Origin: Candidatus Nitrohelix vancouverensis | Lineage (GTDB): Bacteria; Nitrospinota; Nitrospinia; Nitrospinales; VA-1 | Direction: 5' to 3' | Assembly (NCBI GenBank): GCA_015698305.1 | Contig: CP048620.1 | Location: 1,328,557 to 1,392,556, forward strand | DNA length: 64,000 bases | In this document: piece by piece, positions 26,477 through 35,296 of the stretch | Layout: the number at the start of each line of letters is the position of its first letter | Position numbering within the stretch: position 1 is the stretch's first letter | The notes under the pieces: model-generated | What the model saw: the letters and a program-made list of their open reading frames with translations, nothing else | What the model was told of the DNA's origin: nothing | The model's database searches: none | Translations under genes and position numbers: made by a program

Positions 26477-28537
26477 TTATATTTTTTTCAGCAGTTCGAT
26501 CATTTCCCTTTTTTCTCGGGGGTTGGGAGTGAAGGGGCTGAAGCGGGCGCGTTCATAGAAAAGCGTGATCTGTTGAATGATGTCGAAAGTTTCTTGCGGC
26601 ATGGCGCTCAAACGCAATCTCAATTCTCTCGCCGTTTCGCCGGGCCGCTTCTGGATGTTTTGCTGGCGCAATTTTTCAAGTAAATCCAGATAAATCTGCG
26701 TGGCGAATTCGGGGCTTTTCAAATGCGTCGAGCGAAGCATGCGTTTGCAGGCCCACACAAGGGCAACCAGCAGGAGGATCAGGGCGATTCCGTAGCTCCG
26801 CATCGCTGTGGCGGCTTTGGATAAAAATTCTTCGGTCCCTAGTTGTTTGAACTGGCTGGACAGGCTTTGCCCGCTGGTCTGAAAAAAGTTGAGAATCCGA
26901 ATCTGGTCGCGGAAGGAATATTTGACGACATAGCGTTGCCAGTACAGGCGCATCAAATCCAGCGCGCGAAATGAAAACTCGGCGCCGGTCTGGTTGGCGA
27001 GAGCGGGATCGGGCGGCGTGGGATCGTAGAGAACCCAGCCTTCTCCGGGGATAAATGCCTCGACCCAGGAATGAGCGTGTTTTTCTTGCAGGATCAGATA
27101 GCCTCCCATGTCGTTCCACTCGCCGACGGCGAAGCCGTTGACGAGTCGGGCGGCGACTCCGGCCTGCCTCAATAGAAGCGTCATGGCGGAAGCGAAATAT
27201 TCGCAATGGCCCTGCTTCCATTTGAAGAGAAATTCATCAATGGGCGAGACGCCGGACGCCGGTTCGTTCATGTTCAGGGTGTAGCCGAATCCGTCTCCCA
27301 GATGCGCGAGGATGGCCTTGGCTTTTGCAGACGGGTTCTGGAGTGTGTCGGTCAATTCATGGGACAGTCGTTTGAACGCGGGGCTGACCGGCGGCAATTG
27401 AAAATAACTGGAGAAACGTTTGATGGCGTCGGCGTTGGGCGCCTGCAATTGATAAGCGATGCCGGGGTAGCCGATCTCGGAATGCAGGGTGAAACGACGC
27501 GGCCCGCCGTGGGCTTCGGTTTTGAGAACGAAGTTGGAGTCCATGCGCAGTCGTCTGAAATTTCCGTTGATGCTTTTGGGGATGCCCTGCGTGAAGACGA
27601 TATCCGTATCGAAGGATTCGCGGTAAATTTCCTGACGGACCAGTTCCTTTTGCGGTTCGACGCGGAACAGGCTGACGTCGCTTTCGCGCGGTCTGCCGAT
27701 CTCCCATTCGTCGGGCAGGGTGGATATCCAGTTGCGACCGTCGTAATGATCGAGCACGATGCCGCGCCAGTAGACGGGTTGTTGCGGTCGGTAGCGCGCG
27801 TCGCCCTTGAAATACTCGACGCGCATGACGACCGACTCGTTGAGCTTGATCTTGCCGACGTCGCCGAGGGACACTTTGTCTGAAAACCCGCTGATCGGCG
27901 CGGCCTTGACGTTGAGCGACATGAAGCCCAGCCCAAAGCGCGGGAAGCTGACAAATATCAGCGCGGTGAGAGCCAGACTCATCACGGAGAAAAGGGCGGA
28001 ACTTTTGAACAGGGCGGCGCGTATGATTTCACGTTCGCCGGCGTATTTAAAAATATGCGGCGGACTTCTGCTCCCGGATTTCTCGACGGTCAAATTGTAA
28101 AAGATAAGGCACCAGCTCAGCGTCAGATAGAAAGCCAGAAAAGCGACGCCGAAGCTCAGGTCCTGGGCGTACAGGGCGCCGACGAGCAGACAGACGATGG
28201 CGAGGAGGTAGCCGAACAGATAGTCGTTCAACTCCGATTTGAGCAGGAAGCGGGTGAACATGAGATAGGCGATGAACCAGACGACCAGATCGAGCAAAGG
28301 CAGATCAAAACTGAAATATAAAACCGGCAGGGCGAGCAGGTTCCATTTCGAGATCAGGTGCAGGGTCGGCGGCGCGATGGGGATGGCGTTTTTAATCTCC
28401 AGCCAGTACATCAGGGTGAGCAGGGTGAGCAGGGCGACTCCGGCGTTGAGGGATACCACCTGACTCAGGATCAGACAAAACAGTCCCAATCCGGATAGCA
28501 AATAGCTGAAGAAGACCAGTCCGCTACGCAAAGTCAT
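26477..28537 (-). CDS. TgpA-like membrane transglutaminase (DUF3488)
   Basis: A protein of about 686 residues with six or more N-terminal membrane helices (residues 1 to about 230), a periplasmic transglutaminase domain and a further membrane helix near residue 580. The catalytic cysteine is in GHCEYFASA, the histidine in HAHSWVEAF and the aspartate in LYDPTPP. TgpA-type proteins act in the periplasm; their substrates are poorly known. The frame extends to a TTG at 28591; I prefer the ATG at 28537, though neither start has a strong ribosome binding site. It is upstream of the sigma-54 activator on the same strand, about 95 bases apart. Confidence 0.85.
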   Translation of the reverse strand: MTLRSGLVFFSYLLSGLGLFCLILSQVVSLNAGVALLTLLTLMYWLEIKNAIPIAPPTLHLISKWNLLALPVLYFSFDLPLLDLVVWFIAYLMFTRFLLKSELNDYLFGYLLAIVCLLVGALYAQDLSFGVAFLAFYLTLSWCLIFYNLTVEKSGSRSPPHIFKYAGEREIIRAALFKSSALFSVMSLALTALIFVSFPRFGLGFMSLNVKAAPISGFSDKVSLGDVGKIKLNESVVMRVEYFKGDARYRPQQPVYWRGIVLDHYDGRNWISTLPDEWEIGRPRESDVSLFRVEPQKELVRQEIYRESFDTDIVFTQGIPKSINGNFRRLRMDSNFVLKTEAHGGPRRFTLHSEIGYPGIAYQLQAPNADAIKRFSSYFQLPPVSPAFKRLSHELTDTLQNPSAKAKAILAHLGDGFGYTLNMNEPASGVSPIDEFLFKWKQGHCEYFASAMTLLLRQAGVAARLVNGFAVGEWNDMGGYLILQEKHAHSWVEAFIPGEGWVLYDPTPPDPALANQTGAEFSFRALDLMRLYWQRYVVKYSFRDQIRILNFFQTSGQSLSSQFKQLGTEEFLSKAATAMRSYGIALILLLVALVWACKRMLRSTHLKSPEFATQIYLDLLEKLRQQNIQKRPGETARELRLRLSAMPQETFDIIQQITLFYERARFSPFTPNPREKREMIELLKKI

Positions 28538-28753
28538 GAGCTGTGTTCCCGGTTTGACATTCGATACGCCATCTCCTAAAATCCAATCCAAATGAAAAGC
28601 TACGCTTTATTGTATTATAAAGTGATGCGATTCATCCGGGACTGTTTTATTCTAAAGCTGACAGGTTTCCGGAATCAGAAGTTTTGAACCCGGTTTCAAA
28701 ATTTATTTTACCAATCAAGCGGGTCTGTGAACGAGAAAGGCTCTGGAGGAACG

Positions 28754-29308
28754 ATGAAACGATTGTTATATGTAGGGATTTCTTTTTTTCTCTTTGTGGC
28801 GGCGTCGGCAAATTCAGCGTTTGCGGCGGAGACGGCCGTGATCGAAACGACGATGGGAACGATTGAACTGGAATTTTTCCCGGACAAGGCGCCGGGGCAT
28901 GTGAAGAATTTCAAGGATCTGGCGGCAAAAGGTTTTTATGATGGAACCACGTTCCACCGCGTTATTCCCGGATTCATGATCCAGGGCGGCGACCCGAATA
29001 CGAAAGACGCCGATCGACGCAACGACGGCATGGGCGGCCCGGGTTATTCAATCAAGGCAGAGTTCAATTCCACGCCGCACGACCGGGGTATTCTTTCGAT
29101 GGCGCGTTCCGCCAGCCCGGACAGCGGCGGATCGCAGTTTTTTATCGTCGTCAAGGACGCGCATTTTCTCGACGGCAAGTACACGGTCTTTGGAAAAGTC
29201 ACCCAGGGCATGGACGTGGCGGACGCTATTGTCGCGACCCAGCGGGATGCGAACGATAATCCCCTGACGCCGGTCATTATGAAAAAGGTACGAGTCGTAG
29301 AAAAATAA
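28754..29308 (+). CDS. exported cyclophilin-type peptidyl-prolyl isomerase
   Basis: A 184-residue protein with a signal peptide (residues 1 to about 22, ending AFA) and a complete bacterial cyclophilin domain: FHRVIPGFMIQGGDP with the catalytic arginine, and SGGSQFFIV. It would catalyse proline isomerisation in the periplasm. The ATG at 28754 has GGAGG 5 bases upstream, so I shortened the frame that begins at 28727. The gene after it is a cytosolic copy of the same domain, so the pair is a tandem duplication with different cell locations. Confidence 0.92.
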   Translation: MKRLLYVGISFFLFVAASANSAFAAETAVIETTMGTIELEFFPDKAPGHVKNFKDLAAKGFYDGTTFHRVIPGFMIQGGDPNTKDADRRNDGMGGPGYSIKAEFNSTPHDRGILSMARSASPDSGGSQFFIVVKDAHFLDGKYTVFGKVTQGMDVADAIVATQRDANDNPLTPVIMKKVRVVEK

Positions 29309-29378
29309 ATCAAAACGCTTCATCTTTAACTTTTAACTTACAACAAGAGCGACCGAAGGGTCGATCTGGGAGTCGCAT

Positions 29379-29873
29379 ATGTCTAACGATACAGCAATCA
29401 TTGAAACCACACTCGGCTCCATCGAACTGGAATTTTTTTCAGACGAAGCGCCGGGTCATGTTGAAAATTTTACGAAACTGGCGCGCGACGGTTTTTATGA
29501 TGGGACCGCGTTCCATCGCGTCATTCCGGGATTCATGATCCAGGGCGGCGACCCGAATTCCAAGAGCGACGACCGTTCCCGGCACGGGACTGGCGGGCCG
29601 GGTTATTCGATCAAAGCGGAATTCAACGACATTCCGCATGAGCGCGGCATTCTTTCAATGGCGCGCTCGCAGGATCCGGACAGCGCAGGTTCGCAATTTT
29701 TTATCGTGGTGAAGGATTCCAATTTTCTCGACGGCCAGTACACGGCTTTCGGTCGCGTGACCAAGGGCATGGACGTTGCGGATAAAATAGTGAACTCGCC
29801 TCGCGACAGTCGCGACAATCCAAATGAGCGGATTGAAATGAAAAGCGTTCGCATCGTGTCGAGCGAGGGATAA
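29379..29873 (+). CDS. cytosolic cyclophilin-type peptidyl-prolyl isomerase
   Basis: A 164-residue cyclophilin without signal peptide, with the same core motifs as its neighbour (FHRVIPGFMIQGGDP, SAGSQFFIV). The two share most residues across the whole domain, which fits recent or functionally constrained tandem duplication. It would assist folding in the cytoplasm. A GGGAG sequence precedes the ATG. Confidence 0.92.
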   Translation: MSNDTAIIETTLGSIELEFFSDEAPGHVENFTKLARDGFYDGTAFHRVIPGFMIQGGDPNSKSDDRSRHGTGGPGYSIKAEFNDIPHERGILSMARSQDPDSAGSQFFIVVKDSNFLDGQYTAFGRVTKGMDVADKIVNSPRDSRDNPNERIEMKSVRIVSSEG

Positions 29874-29920
29874 CATCAGGCGCGCGTGCGCGACTGCAAC
29901 CTCATTATTGAGTAGAGCTT

Positions 29921-30274
29921 ATGGAAAGTGAATTCAAGATAGACATCTATAAAATCATGAACACCTCAACCCCGTCGGGTAGAATGTCGGAGGATGGAGA
30001 ACCGGCTGGCGATACGATTCGTAATTTGATCTCTGAAAATTGGGACAAATACGAAAAGATCATCGTTTATTTCGAGGGCATTCTGCAAATGACGCGTCCT
30101 TTCGTGGATGAAGGGTTCGCCAAGTTGCTTGAAACGCATACGCTGGATGAATTCAATCAGAAGCTGTTTTTCCCGGATGCAAATGACCGTATCGTTAAGG
30201 AATTGAATTCGGCGCTCAAACTGCGTATGAAGATCATCAAGGCGGCGGAAGAAAGAGCGGCGGAGGGGCGGTAA
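29921..30274 (+). CDS. DUF4325-like (STAS-like) protein
   Basis: A 117-residue soluble protein. Its centre, KYEKIIVYFEGILQMTRPFVDEGFAKLL, follows the pattern of DUF4325 domains, a small alpha/beta fold related to STAS in which a strand is followed by a conserved FxDE(A/G)FGKL helix. Such domains often accompany histidine-kinase-like or regulatory proteins, but the function is not established. It is 47 bases downstream of the cytosolic cyclophilin and is followed by a strong terminator, so it ends that transcription unit. Confidence 0.6.
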   Translation: MESEFKIDIYKIMNTSTPSGRMSEDGEPAGDTIRNLISENWDKYEKIIVYFEGILQMTRPFVDEGFAKLLETHTLDEFNQKLFFPDANDRIVKELNSALKLRMKIIKAAEERAAEGR

Positions 30275-30287
30275 CTTTTTTTATTGC

Positions 30288-30328
30288 GGGGTAACGACTG
30301 CGTGAGCGGTCGTTACCCCTTTTTTTTT
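30288..30328 (+). terminator. rho-independent terminator
   Basis: An 11-bp perfect stem (GGGGTAACGAC / GTCGTTACCCC, 10-base loop) is followed by nine T. It ends the cyclophilin/DUF4325-like unit. Confidence 0.92.
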
Positions 30329-30472
30329 ATTTGATCGGGTTTTTCAATACTCTCGATACCGTTTTTTATTTGATCGGGTTTTTCAAACAGCTATCGAATC
30401 AATTCAAGTATTTGATCGGGTTTTCAAACAGCTATCGAATCTGTTTTGCTATTTGAGCGGAGTTTTGAGAAC
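30328..30472. repeat. short imperfect direct repeats at the 3' end of the DJ-1-like gene
   Basis: Units begin at 30328, 30367, 30409 and 30450 (period 39-42 bases). Each starts TATTTGA[T/G]CGGG-like; units 2 and 3 also share CAAACAGCTATCGAATC. The fourth, diverged unit overlaps the last codons and stop of the minus-strand DJ-1-like gene, so the other units look like partial copies of that gene's end. Function unknown. Confidence 0.75.
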
Positions 30473-31054
30473 TTCTTCTTCCACTGCGTCGACCAGCTCC
30501 CCTGCCTGCTCGGCGTTGGCGGCGGTGATGATGCGGTCGCTGTGTACGAAGGGGGAATCCGAAATATGAGCCTTGGTTCTTTCGATTTCTTTGCGGGTTT
30601 TTGGGGCGTCCTCGACGGCGAGTTCCACGTTGTCCGCGAGACCGGCATTACTGATTACCGGCACGGCGGAACCGATGGCTCCCAAAACAAATCCGGATCG
30701 ATATCGGTCGTTGATGAGCAGGCGCAGGATATCGTCTTTCCATAAATAATTGCGCGCGCCGCTTCCGCCGATCAGAACCACTCCGTGAAAGATGCCTTTG
30801 ATCTGGCGCACGCCGCGTCCCCCGGCGACGTAGCTGTCTCCGGTGATTCCTTCCATCGCGTCGACAATCAACACATCCGGCATCTGCCGCCCGGTTTTCA
30901 TGCCAACGGCTTCCTTCCATTTTGACGATGCGATCACACAGTTGGCGCCGCGTTCCTTGAGAGGCAAGTAAGTGTTTTCAAACTGGGCTTCGTCGTAATA
31001 GTCTTTGGGGATAACGAAGAGGATATTCTTTTTTTCTTCGGCTAATCGGGACAT
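30449..31054 (-). CDS. DJ-1/PfpI-like protein without the usual nucleophile cysteine
   Basis: A 201-residue soluble protein with the DJ-1/PfpI flavodoxin-like fold: ILFVIPKDYYDEAQF at the start, GVVLIGGSGARNYL before the active site, and the nucleophile elbow at LGAIGSAVP. In typical members the elbow holds cysteine (AIC); here residue 128 is glycine, so classical protease, glyoxalase or deglycase chemistry by that residue is not possible. It may be a binding protein or use other residues. It stands alone between a repeat cluster and a GT39-like gene. Family call is good; function is open. Confidence 0.75.
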   Translation of the reverse strand: MSRLAEEKKNILFVIPKDYYDEAQFENTYLPLKERGANCVIASSKWKEAVGMKTGRQMPDVLIVDAMEGITGDSYVAGGRGVRQIKGIFHGVVLIGGSGARNYLWKDDILRLLINDRYRSGFVLGAIGSAVPVISNAGLADNVELAVEDAPKTRKEIERTKAHISDSPFVHSDRIITAANAEQAGELVDAVEEEVLKTPLK

Positions 31055-31185
31055 GTCAAACTTCTCCTTGAAACAAAAATCACAAAGACTGTTCTGCGTT
31101 TCTGAAATCAGCGTTTACGCGTCGCCAAATGCCGGGCTTGTGTCGTTATCGCCGCGTCCAAGGCTTCGCCTTTTTCAGAAAAAAA

Positions 31186-33066
31186 TCAGTTTAGCATAAA
31201 GCGATAGAGGTGGAATCGGTTTTTTTCCAACAGGGGAAGCGCTCTGGTCTTGAGAAAACGCTGGAAATTGATTTGCTCGTGTTCGGACAAGGCGGCTCCG
31301 GCGCCAAAGATATAACGCGAGTCAAACAGAATACCGTCGAGGTTCCTGCGTCGCATTTCTTGAGAGATCTCTTCGACGCTGGAATGGGTTTTGAGAATTT
31401 TTTGAAGGGTATAGGCTTCGAAAAAGCTGTCGCTCGTAAAAGGGATTTCCAGCAGGTAGCCGAGGTTGCGCATATAGGCCAGCATGATTTTATCCTCGGG
31501 GCCAAAGTTTGCGTTGGCGCTCTGGTAGGCGGGCCATTGCGGGATGTGACGGTTTAGAAACGCGCTCCGTTTTTCCTGTCCGGTCAGATAGGCGATGGTC
31601 TGCGTGTCCCTCCAGTTCTGGACATCGAGGCTCAGGTTATACAGCAGGCCGAGTGCGAGCGTCGTCGGGAGGAGAAGTCTCAGCGTTTTTTTCAATCCAG
31701 GGCGAAGGGATTCAATCGATTGGCTGATCGTTTGCAAGCCAAGGGCGGAAGCGACGGCGAAGAGCGCCAGCGCTGGCGCGAGAAAGCGCAGGAACTGGAA
31801 ATTGTAAAACCAGAACAAGACCAGAACGCAGACGACGAAAATGAGCGGACGCTGTTTGCGAGGCAGGGCGAATAGCGCCGGTAACAGGAGCAGTATAAGA
31901 ATGCCTGCGGAGCCGTCAAATTGTACGCTTGACGACTTGGCGTGGACGCTCAGGTTGTAGGGGAGCAGGAGCAGGTCGAGAATTCCGGTTCCCATGCCCA
32001 TCATTGCGTAATACTCGCTTTTTAACATCGAGCGCGCGACATCCCAGTTCAAACCCGGCTCGCCGCCCAGCCATTCCATGAGAAAGGGAGCGAAGGGGTT
32101 GCCGGAGTAATAAAAATTTTTGGCCCACCAGGGACTCATGATGAACAGAACGGATAAAACGAGAAGCCCGATTCTCTGAAAAATTTTTCCGATGCTTTCC
32201 TTGTGCGCGGCGCTGTAAAGGAGGATTCCCAGAAAGGCCAGCGGAAGCGCCATGCCTGCAGTGAGCTTTGTCGCCGTGGCGGTGGACGCGAACAGGCAGA
32301 GAAGAAGCGCCCAGCCGTTTTGCCTGCGTTCTCTCCACAGCTCCCAGGCAAAGAAAGCGGCGAGGGCGTAAAGAGCGGAAGGCAAGTCCACATAGGTTGC
32401 GGAACTGTATTGGAAAAAGGTCGGCGTCGACAGGAATCCCGCCGCGGCGAACCCGGCCCAGGCTCCCGCGCCTTTGGCGCGGCAATAGACGTAAATCAAA
32501 CAAACGAGTTGCAGGCTGGTTGCCCATGCGACCAGTTGCGCCAGAACCTCTCCGCCAAGCCCATAGGCGAGCAGGTAGAGCATTTCAAAATGCAGAGGGA
32601 AAAACGAGTAAACGTTATCCGGAAGATTCACAAAGCGCCCGGCTTCGAGATAGGTTTTGGGAATCGCCAGATGGTAGACGAGCGCGTCGGTATGAAAGGC
32701 CGGACCCAGAGCTTGGATCAGGGAAAGCAGAGCCAGTAGAGACAGGCAGGCGATGGATATTTTTTCCAGCGGCGATTTGAGGCGAAACGAGTTGGATTCG
32801 GTTGATGGCGGGCTGGCGATGCTTTTGTGGAGTCGGGGCAATCCCGTCGACAGCGCCAGAATCAGTAGCGTAGAAAAAGCGATGGGATGAAACAAACCGA
32901 GAAAGCCGAGCAGGCAGGTCGCCTGGCTCAACAAAAGCATGCCCAGAGGCGGGCAAAAGGCCAGCGATTCGCTACGGGATTCGAATCGGATGCCGACTCT
33001 GGACGCCGCAAAACGGCCGACAAGGTAAAAACTCAGGAAAAGAATGGGGAAGAGGATGGCGTTCAT
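31186..33066 (-). CDS. polytopic membrane glycosyltransferase-like protein (GT39-like)
   Basis: A 626-residue protein with about twelve membrane segments and a C-terminal soluble part of about 130 residues. The first long periplasmic loop contains FHTDALVYHLAIPKTYLEAG, the acidic-histidine pattern seen in GT-C enzymes using polyprenyl-linked sugars. It stands alone on the minus strand, away from the glycan cluster at the left of the window. Family is inferred from topology and that loop; donor and acceptor are unknown. Confidence 0.7.
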   Translation of the reverse strand: MNAILFPILFLSFYLVGRFAASRVGIRFESRSESLAFCPPLGMLLLSQATCLLGFLGLFHPIAFSTLLILALSTGLPRLHKSIASPPSTESNSFRLKSPLEKISIACLSLLALLSLIQALGPAFHTDALVYHLAIPKTYLEAGRFVNLPDNVYSFFPLHFEMLYLLAYGLGGEVLAQLVAWATSLQLVCLIYVYCRAKGAGAWAGFAAAGFLSTPTFFQYSSATYVDLPSALYALAAFFAWELWRERRQNGWALLLCLFASTATATKLTAGMALPLAFLGILLYSAAHKESIGKIFQRIGLLVLSVLFIMSPWWAKNFYYSGNPFAPFLMEWLGGEPGLNWDVARSMLKSEYYAMMGMGTGILDLLLLPYNLSVHAKSSSVQFDGSAGILILLLLPALFALPRKQRPLIFVVCVLVLFWFYNFQFLRFLAPALALFAVASALGLQTISQSIESLRPGLKKTLRLLLPTTLALGLLYNLSLDVQNWRDTQTIAYLTGQEKRSAFLNRHIPQWPAYQSANANFGPEDKIMLAYMRNLGYLLEIPFTSDSFFEAYTLQKILKTHSSVEEISQEMRRRNLDGILFDSRYIFGAGAALSEHEQINFQRFLKTRALPLLEKNRFHLYRFMLN

Positions 33067-33607
33067 TCCCGGCAGGCGTCATTTAATGGAGGTTTCTTCA
33101 TTCGCAATGGGGTTGCCGGGAGGGGGCCGGCATGTTTGTATTTGTTGGCTACCCGTTCACTTCTGATTTTCCGCAGTTGCGCCACATCTCAGGTCGAACT
33201 CTGCTGACGAGACCGGAGCATTGAAAGTCTGTCCAAATATATCAAATGCTTGCTCAATTGGAAGTGGATAAGGATTCCTGCCAGCGGTGGGGCGAAATGC
33301 GACGATATAATAAGGAAGGATTTCTCATAAAAGACATAAAATTGAAAAGCCCTGAGCGAGAGGGGCCAGCCCCAATTCGAGCGATTATCAGCGTTAGCTT
33401 TACTGCAATATTTCGTGGCAGGTCCTTTCTACTTTGCTGAAAGCTTGACGCAAGCCAGAGCTGATTAAATTATTGAAATTAAAGGGTGTTTTTGTGTTTC
33501 TCCTGCGCCGGTTGCATCAGCGCGCGCATTAATTTTTGGCTAAAATGGTCATTAGAAGTGAATATATTGGGCGCTTCCACCCCCCCGGTGTCAGTTTTAA
33601 TTTTTTA
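33067..33607. other. long intergenic region, no gene seen
   Basis: The gap between the membrane protein and the cytochrome is 757 bases. The first 540 bases hold no convincing open frame, tRNA or hairpin terminator; a few short frames have neither ribosome binding sites nor sensible composition. The right part carries the promoter listed next. Confidence 0.5.
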
Positions 33608-33635
33608 TTGACAGCAGGGCTTGATTGATTATAAT
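33608..33635 (+). promoter_or_regulatory. consensus sigma-70-type promoter of the cytochrome c gene
   Basis: TTGACA (33608-33613) and TATAAT (33630-33635) are both perfect consensus hexamers with a 16-base spacer. Transcription would begin near 33642, leaving an unusually long leader of about 180 bases before the cytochrome ATG. Confidence 0.8.
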
Positions 33636-33823
33636 GCGTTTTTCTTTTTTGCCGGATTATATAAATAGTCGATTCTGCAATACCTTTTGAGCGTCGAACG
33701 ACTTACGGGGATGCATTTTTGAATTTATTGAGGCTGATGTGATTTCGGCTTCTCTACTCGGGAATTTAGTATTTTTTAGGTGAGAGGGTTTTACAACCAT
33801 TTTCAATTAAGGAGAAACAACTG

Positions 33824-34252
33824 ATGAAAAAAGTTCTGGTTGTGGTAATGATTACTTTGTTTACTTGGGTTATGGCCGGTAGCGCGTATGCGGCTACTAA
33901 ATGCCCCCAACCGCGTAAGACGAAATCTGCGCCGGGCGGTGATGCTGGTAAAGATATGACGGCTAAAGCGAATAAGGCTAACGGCGAAAAGCTGTATCAG
34001 AAATCTGCTAAGCCGATGGCTTGTATGCAATGTCATGGTAAAAATGGCGACGGTAATGGCAAATTGGGCGCAGGCTTGAAGCCGAAACCTCGTAACTTTA
34101 CCTGTGCGGAAACGATGAAAGATATTTCCCCTGGCCAAATGTACTGGATCATCAAAAACGGTTCTCCTGGAACCCCGATGATCAAGCAGATGCTGAAAGA
34201 TAACGAAATCTGGGATGTTATTAAATACATTCAAGAAGATTTCATGAAATAA
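33824..34252 (+). CDS. exported monoheme c-type cytochrome
   Basis: A 142-residue protein with a signal peptide (residues 1-23, ending AYA) and one class I cytochrome c domain. The heme site is CMQCH; GTPMIKQM supplies the expected distal methionine. It would carry electrons in the periplasm. AAGGAG lies about 8 bases upstream of the ATG. Heavy use of GCT, GGT and GTT codons and a consensus promoter indicate strong expression. In a nitrite oxidiser such a protein could carry electrons to the terminal oxidase (inference). Confidence 0.92.
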   Translation: MKKVLVVVMITLFTWVMAGSAYAATKCPQPRKTKSAPGGDAGKDMTAKANKANGEKLYQKSAKPMACMQCHGKNGDGNGKLGAGLKPKPRNFTCAETMKDISPGQMYWIIKNGSPGTPMIKQMLKDNEIWDVIKYIQEDFMK

Positions 34253-34270
34253 GAGTAGTAAGTTTTTTAA

Positions 34271-34306
34271 AAGGCGGGGCGCCGTAAGGCGTTCCGCCTT
34301 TTTTTT
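34271..34306 (+). terminator. rho-independent terminator of the cytochrome gene
   Basis: The stem AGGCGGGGCGCC / GGCGTTCCGCCT with a GTAA loop is followed by eight T, 20 bases after the stop. Confidence 0.9.
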
Positions 34307-34385
34307 ATGCTTTTTTCAGGTCGCAACGCTACAATGAACGGATTGTATACAAACAGCCTTTAAATACCTTTCCCCTGATTGTGTC

Positions 34386-35291
34386 ATGAAGATTCGTCAG
34401 CAAATTTTGATGATCGCCCTGCTCGTCTGGACGGCAATTGCAGGCTGGGCGGATGGCCTTGGCGCCAAAGAAAGTCGCGGTTCGGCGGACAATCCCGTGC
34501 GCATGATGTTTGTGCCTTCCGGCGACAGTCAGGTGATTTTGAAAGGCGGCGAAGAAATAGCGCGTCTGCTTCATGCTTCGACGGGGCTTCATTTTAAAAC
34601 CTCCGTCGCGACCAGTTACGCTGCGGTGGTGGAGGCGATGGGGGCGGGTCAGGTGGACATCGGCTGGCTGGCCAGCTTCAGTTATGTCATGGCCAGGGAA
34701 AAATTCGACGTGGACTTACTGCTCATTGTGATGCGCTTTGGCAGCCCCTTCTATCGCGGTCAGATCATGGTGCGTAGCGACCGGGGCATCCGCCAGCTAT
34801 CCGACCTGAAAGGCAAGACCTTTGCCTATGGAGACCCAGCCTCGACCTCGGGGCATTTGTACCCCAAGGCTCTGCTCCGGTCAAAAGGTCTGGACCCGGA
34901 CACCTTGTTTGGCAAAACCCTGTTTGCCGGATCGCACAACGCGGTGATCCTGTCTCTGCTCAAAGGTCAGGTCGATGCCGGGGCGGCTTACGATGATGCG
35001 CGCGCGGCGGTGGCAAAAAATTTCCCGGAAGTTTTCAAAGATATTCAAATATTAGCTTATACGAGCGATATTCCCAACGACACGGTTTCTGCGCGTAAAG
35101 GATTGGACCCCAAAATCAAGCAAAGCATCAAGGATGGCCTGATGCAATTATCGAAAACGCCTGAAGGCGGAAAAGTTTTGAAGCAGATCTATGGCATCAG
35201 TGGTCTGGCCGATCTGGATGCCTTGTTTGATCCGGTGCGCGACGCCAGAAAGTATATGGGCCTGGAGTTCGACGCGGCGGGGAATCCCTGA
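34386..35291 (+). CDS. phnD: PhnD-like substrate-binding protein of a phosphonate/phosphite-type ABC transporter
   Basis: A 301-residue exported binding protein with a signal peptide (residues 1 to about 26) and the PhnD pattern: VRMMFVPSGD, GQVDIGWLASFSYVMA, GKTFAYGDPASTSGHLYPK and QVDAGAAYDDA. PhnD proteins bind phosphonates, phosphite or related oxyanions in the periplasm. It is 5 bases upstream of the ATPase gene, but no phnE permease follows. That leaves either a remote permease or a signalling rather than uptake role. Confidence 0.85.
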   Translation: MKIRQQILMIALLVWTAIAGWADGLGAKESRGSADNPVRMMFVPSGDSQVILKGGEEIARLLHASTGLHFKTSVATSYAAVVEAMGAGQVDIGWLASFSYVMAREKFDVDLLLIVMRFGSPFYRGQIMVRSDRGIRQLSDLKGKTFAYGDPASTSGHLYPKALLRSKGLDPDTLFGKTLFAGSHNAVILSLLKGQVDAGAAYDDARAAVAKNFPEVFKDIQILAYTSDIPNDTVSARKGLDPKIKQSIKDGLMQLSKTPEGGKVLKQIYGISGLADLDALFDPVRDARKYMGLEFDAAGNP

Positions 35292-35296
35292 GAATC

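Noticed and set aside
28538-28591. Longer N terminus of the transglutaminase from a TTG at 28591
   Set aside because: No ribosome binding site, and the membrane-domain pattern begins at the ATG at 28537; kept as a possibility only.
30328-30472. CRISPR array
   Set aside because: Only about four imperfect units of varying content with no clear repeat/spacer alternation and no cas genes.
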